Assembly: GCA_009840575.1 (NCBI GenBank)
Contig: VXNO01000100.1
Location: 1 to 33,689 of the forward strand
DNA: 33,689 nucleotides
Reading direction: 5' to 3'
From: Chloroflexota bacterium
GTDB lineage: Bacteria > Chloroflexota > Anaerolineae > Aggregatilineales > Phototrophicaceae
The notes below the pieces were generated by a model that was not told the origin of the DNA, made no database searches, and saw only the letters and a program-made list of their open reading frames with translations. The stretch's first letter is position 1. Each line of letters opens with the position of its first letter. Below are positions 33,618 to 33,689 of this stretch, piece by piece. A program made the translations under genes and the position numbers.

Positions 33618-33689
33618 TATTTGCCACAGGGACGCAGAAGTAATGCCAAGTAAGTCCTGCGAATACAACCCCCAGCCCCCAGCCCCTTG

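Noticed and set aside
33485..33689. Replication origin next to dnaN
   Set aside because: No dnaA gene, no TTATCCACA-type boxes and no AT-rich unwinding region were seen in the available sequence.
1..33689. tRNA, rRNA, CRISPR array, insertion sequence or prophage genes
   Set aside because: No cloverleaf-like tRNA sequence, regularly spaced repeats, transposase, integrase or phage structural gene was found on either strand.

Overview
The window is about 33.7 kb of GC-rich bacterial DNA, most likely from a Chloroflexota (Anaerolineae-like) genome, possibly metagenome-assembled. The evidence is indirect. There is a Thr/Pro-rich 'PTATPT' linker in an extracellular protein, a Ycf45/SpoIIIAA-like AAA-R3H ATPase, a stand-alone WD40 propeller, ribose-type ABC importers with paired permeases, and recurring GC-rich 'CCCCTTCC' hairpins between genes. 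No 16S rRNA or tRNA is present to fix the taxonomy. Genes are densely packed: no gap between genes exceeds about 370 bp, and the largest (672-1037) is filled by a tandem duplication. No transcription factor was recognised.

Region 1 (1-7.0 kb): the 3' part of a fibronectin-III-like secreted protein converges on a giant alpha-2-macroglobulin whose thioester motif is CAAS instead of CxEQ. Their junction carries a perfect 303-bp tandem duplication. Region 2 (7.1-8.8 kb): an APH-type kinase diverges from an HNH nuclease. Region 3 (9.0-11.2 kb): a two-gene operon of a DSD1/D-threonine-aldolase-like PLP enzyme and an M19 dipeptidase. Region 4 (17.6 to 11.2 kb, minus strand): an operon of PPOX-fold flavoprotein, permease, sugar-binding protein, ATPase, second permease and class-I aminotransferase. 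It includes a possible 13-codon leader ORF with an ideal Shine-Dalgarno in front of the binding-protein gene.

Region 5 (17.9-24.1 kb) is the most interesting: an MBL-fold hydrolase, a GH127 beta-L-arabinofuranosidase with all catalytic and zinc residues, a proline-racemase/hydroxyproline-epimerase-family enzyme with a Ser/Cys pair, a divergent M24 Xaa-Pro-type peptidase and an SGNH hydrolase. An inverted repeat lies between the racemase and peptidase genes. Together with the neighbouring pentose-type transporter, I infer a locus for using arabinosylated, hydroxyproline-rich plant glycoproteins such as extensins: GH127 removes arabinose, M24 cleaves Xaa-Pro/Hyp bonds, and the racemase-family enzyme handles hydroxyproline. 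This is a hypothesis.

Region 6 (24.1-27.9 kb): hotdog thioesterase, WD40 protein, DinB-fold protein, xanthine phosphoribosyltransferase and a Gfo/Idh/MocA oxidoreductase. Region 7 (28.1-31.9 kb): a tandem-GNAT-like protein, the AAA-R3H ATPase and a DUF89/ARMT1-type phosphatase in one tight operon. Region 8 (31.9-33.5 kb, minus strand): dnaN followed by a second PPOX-fold protein. A short element centred on TTTGATGCGATTGC lies upstream of, and in the same direction as, the MBL gene, the GNAT-like gene and dnaN.
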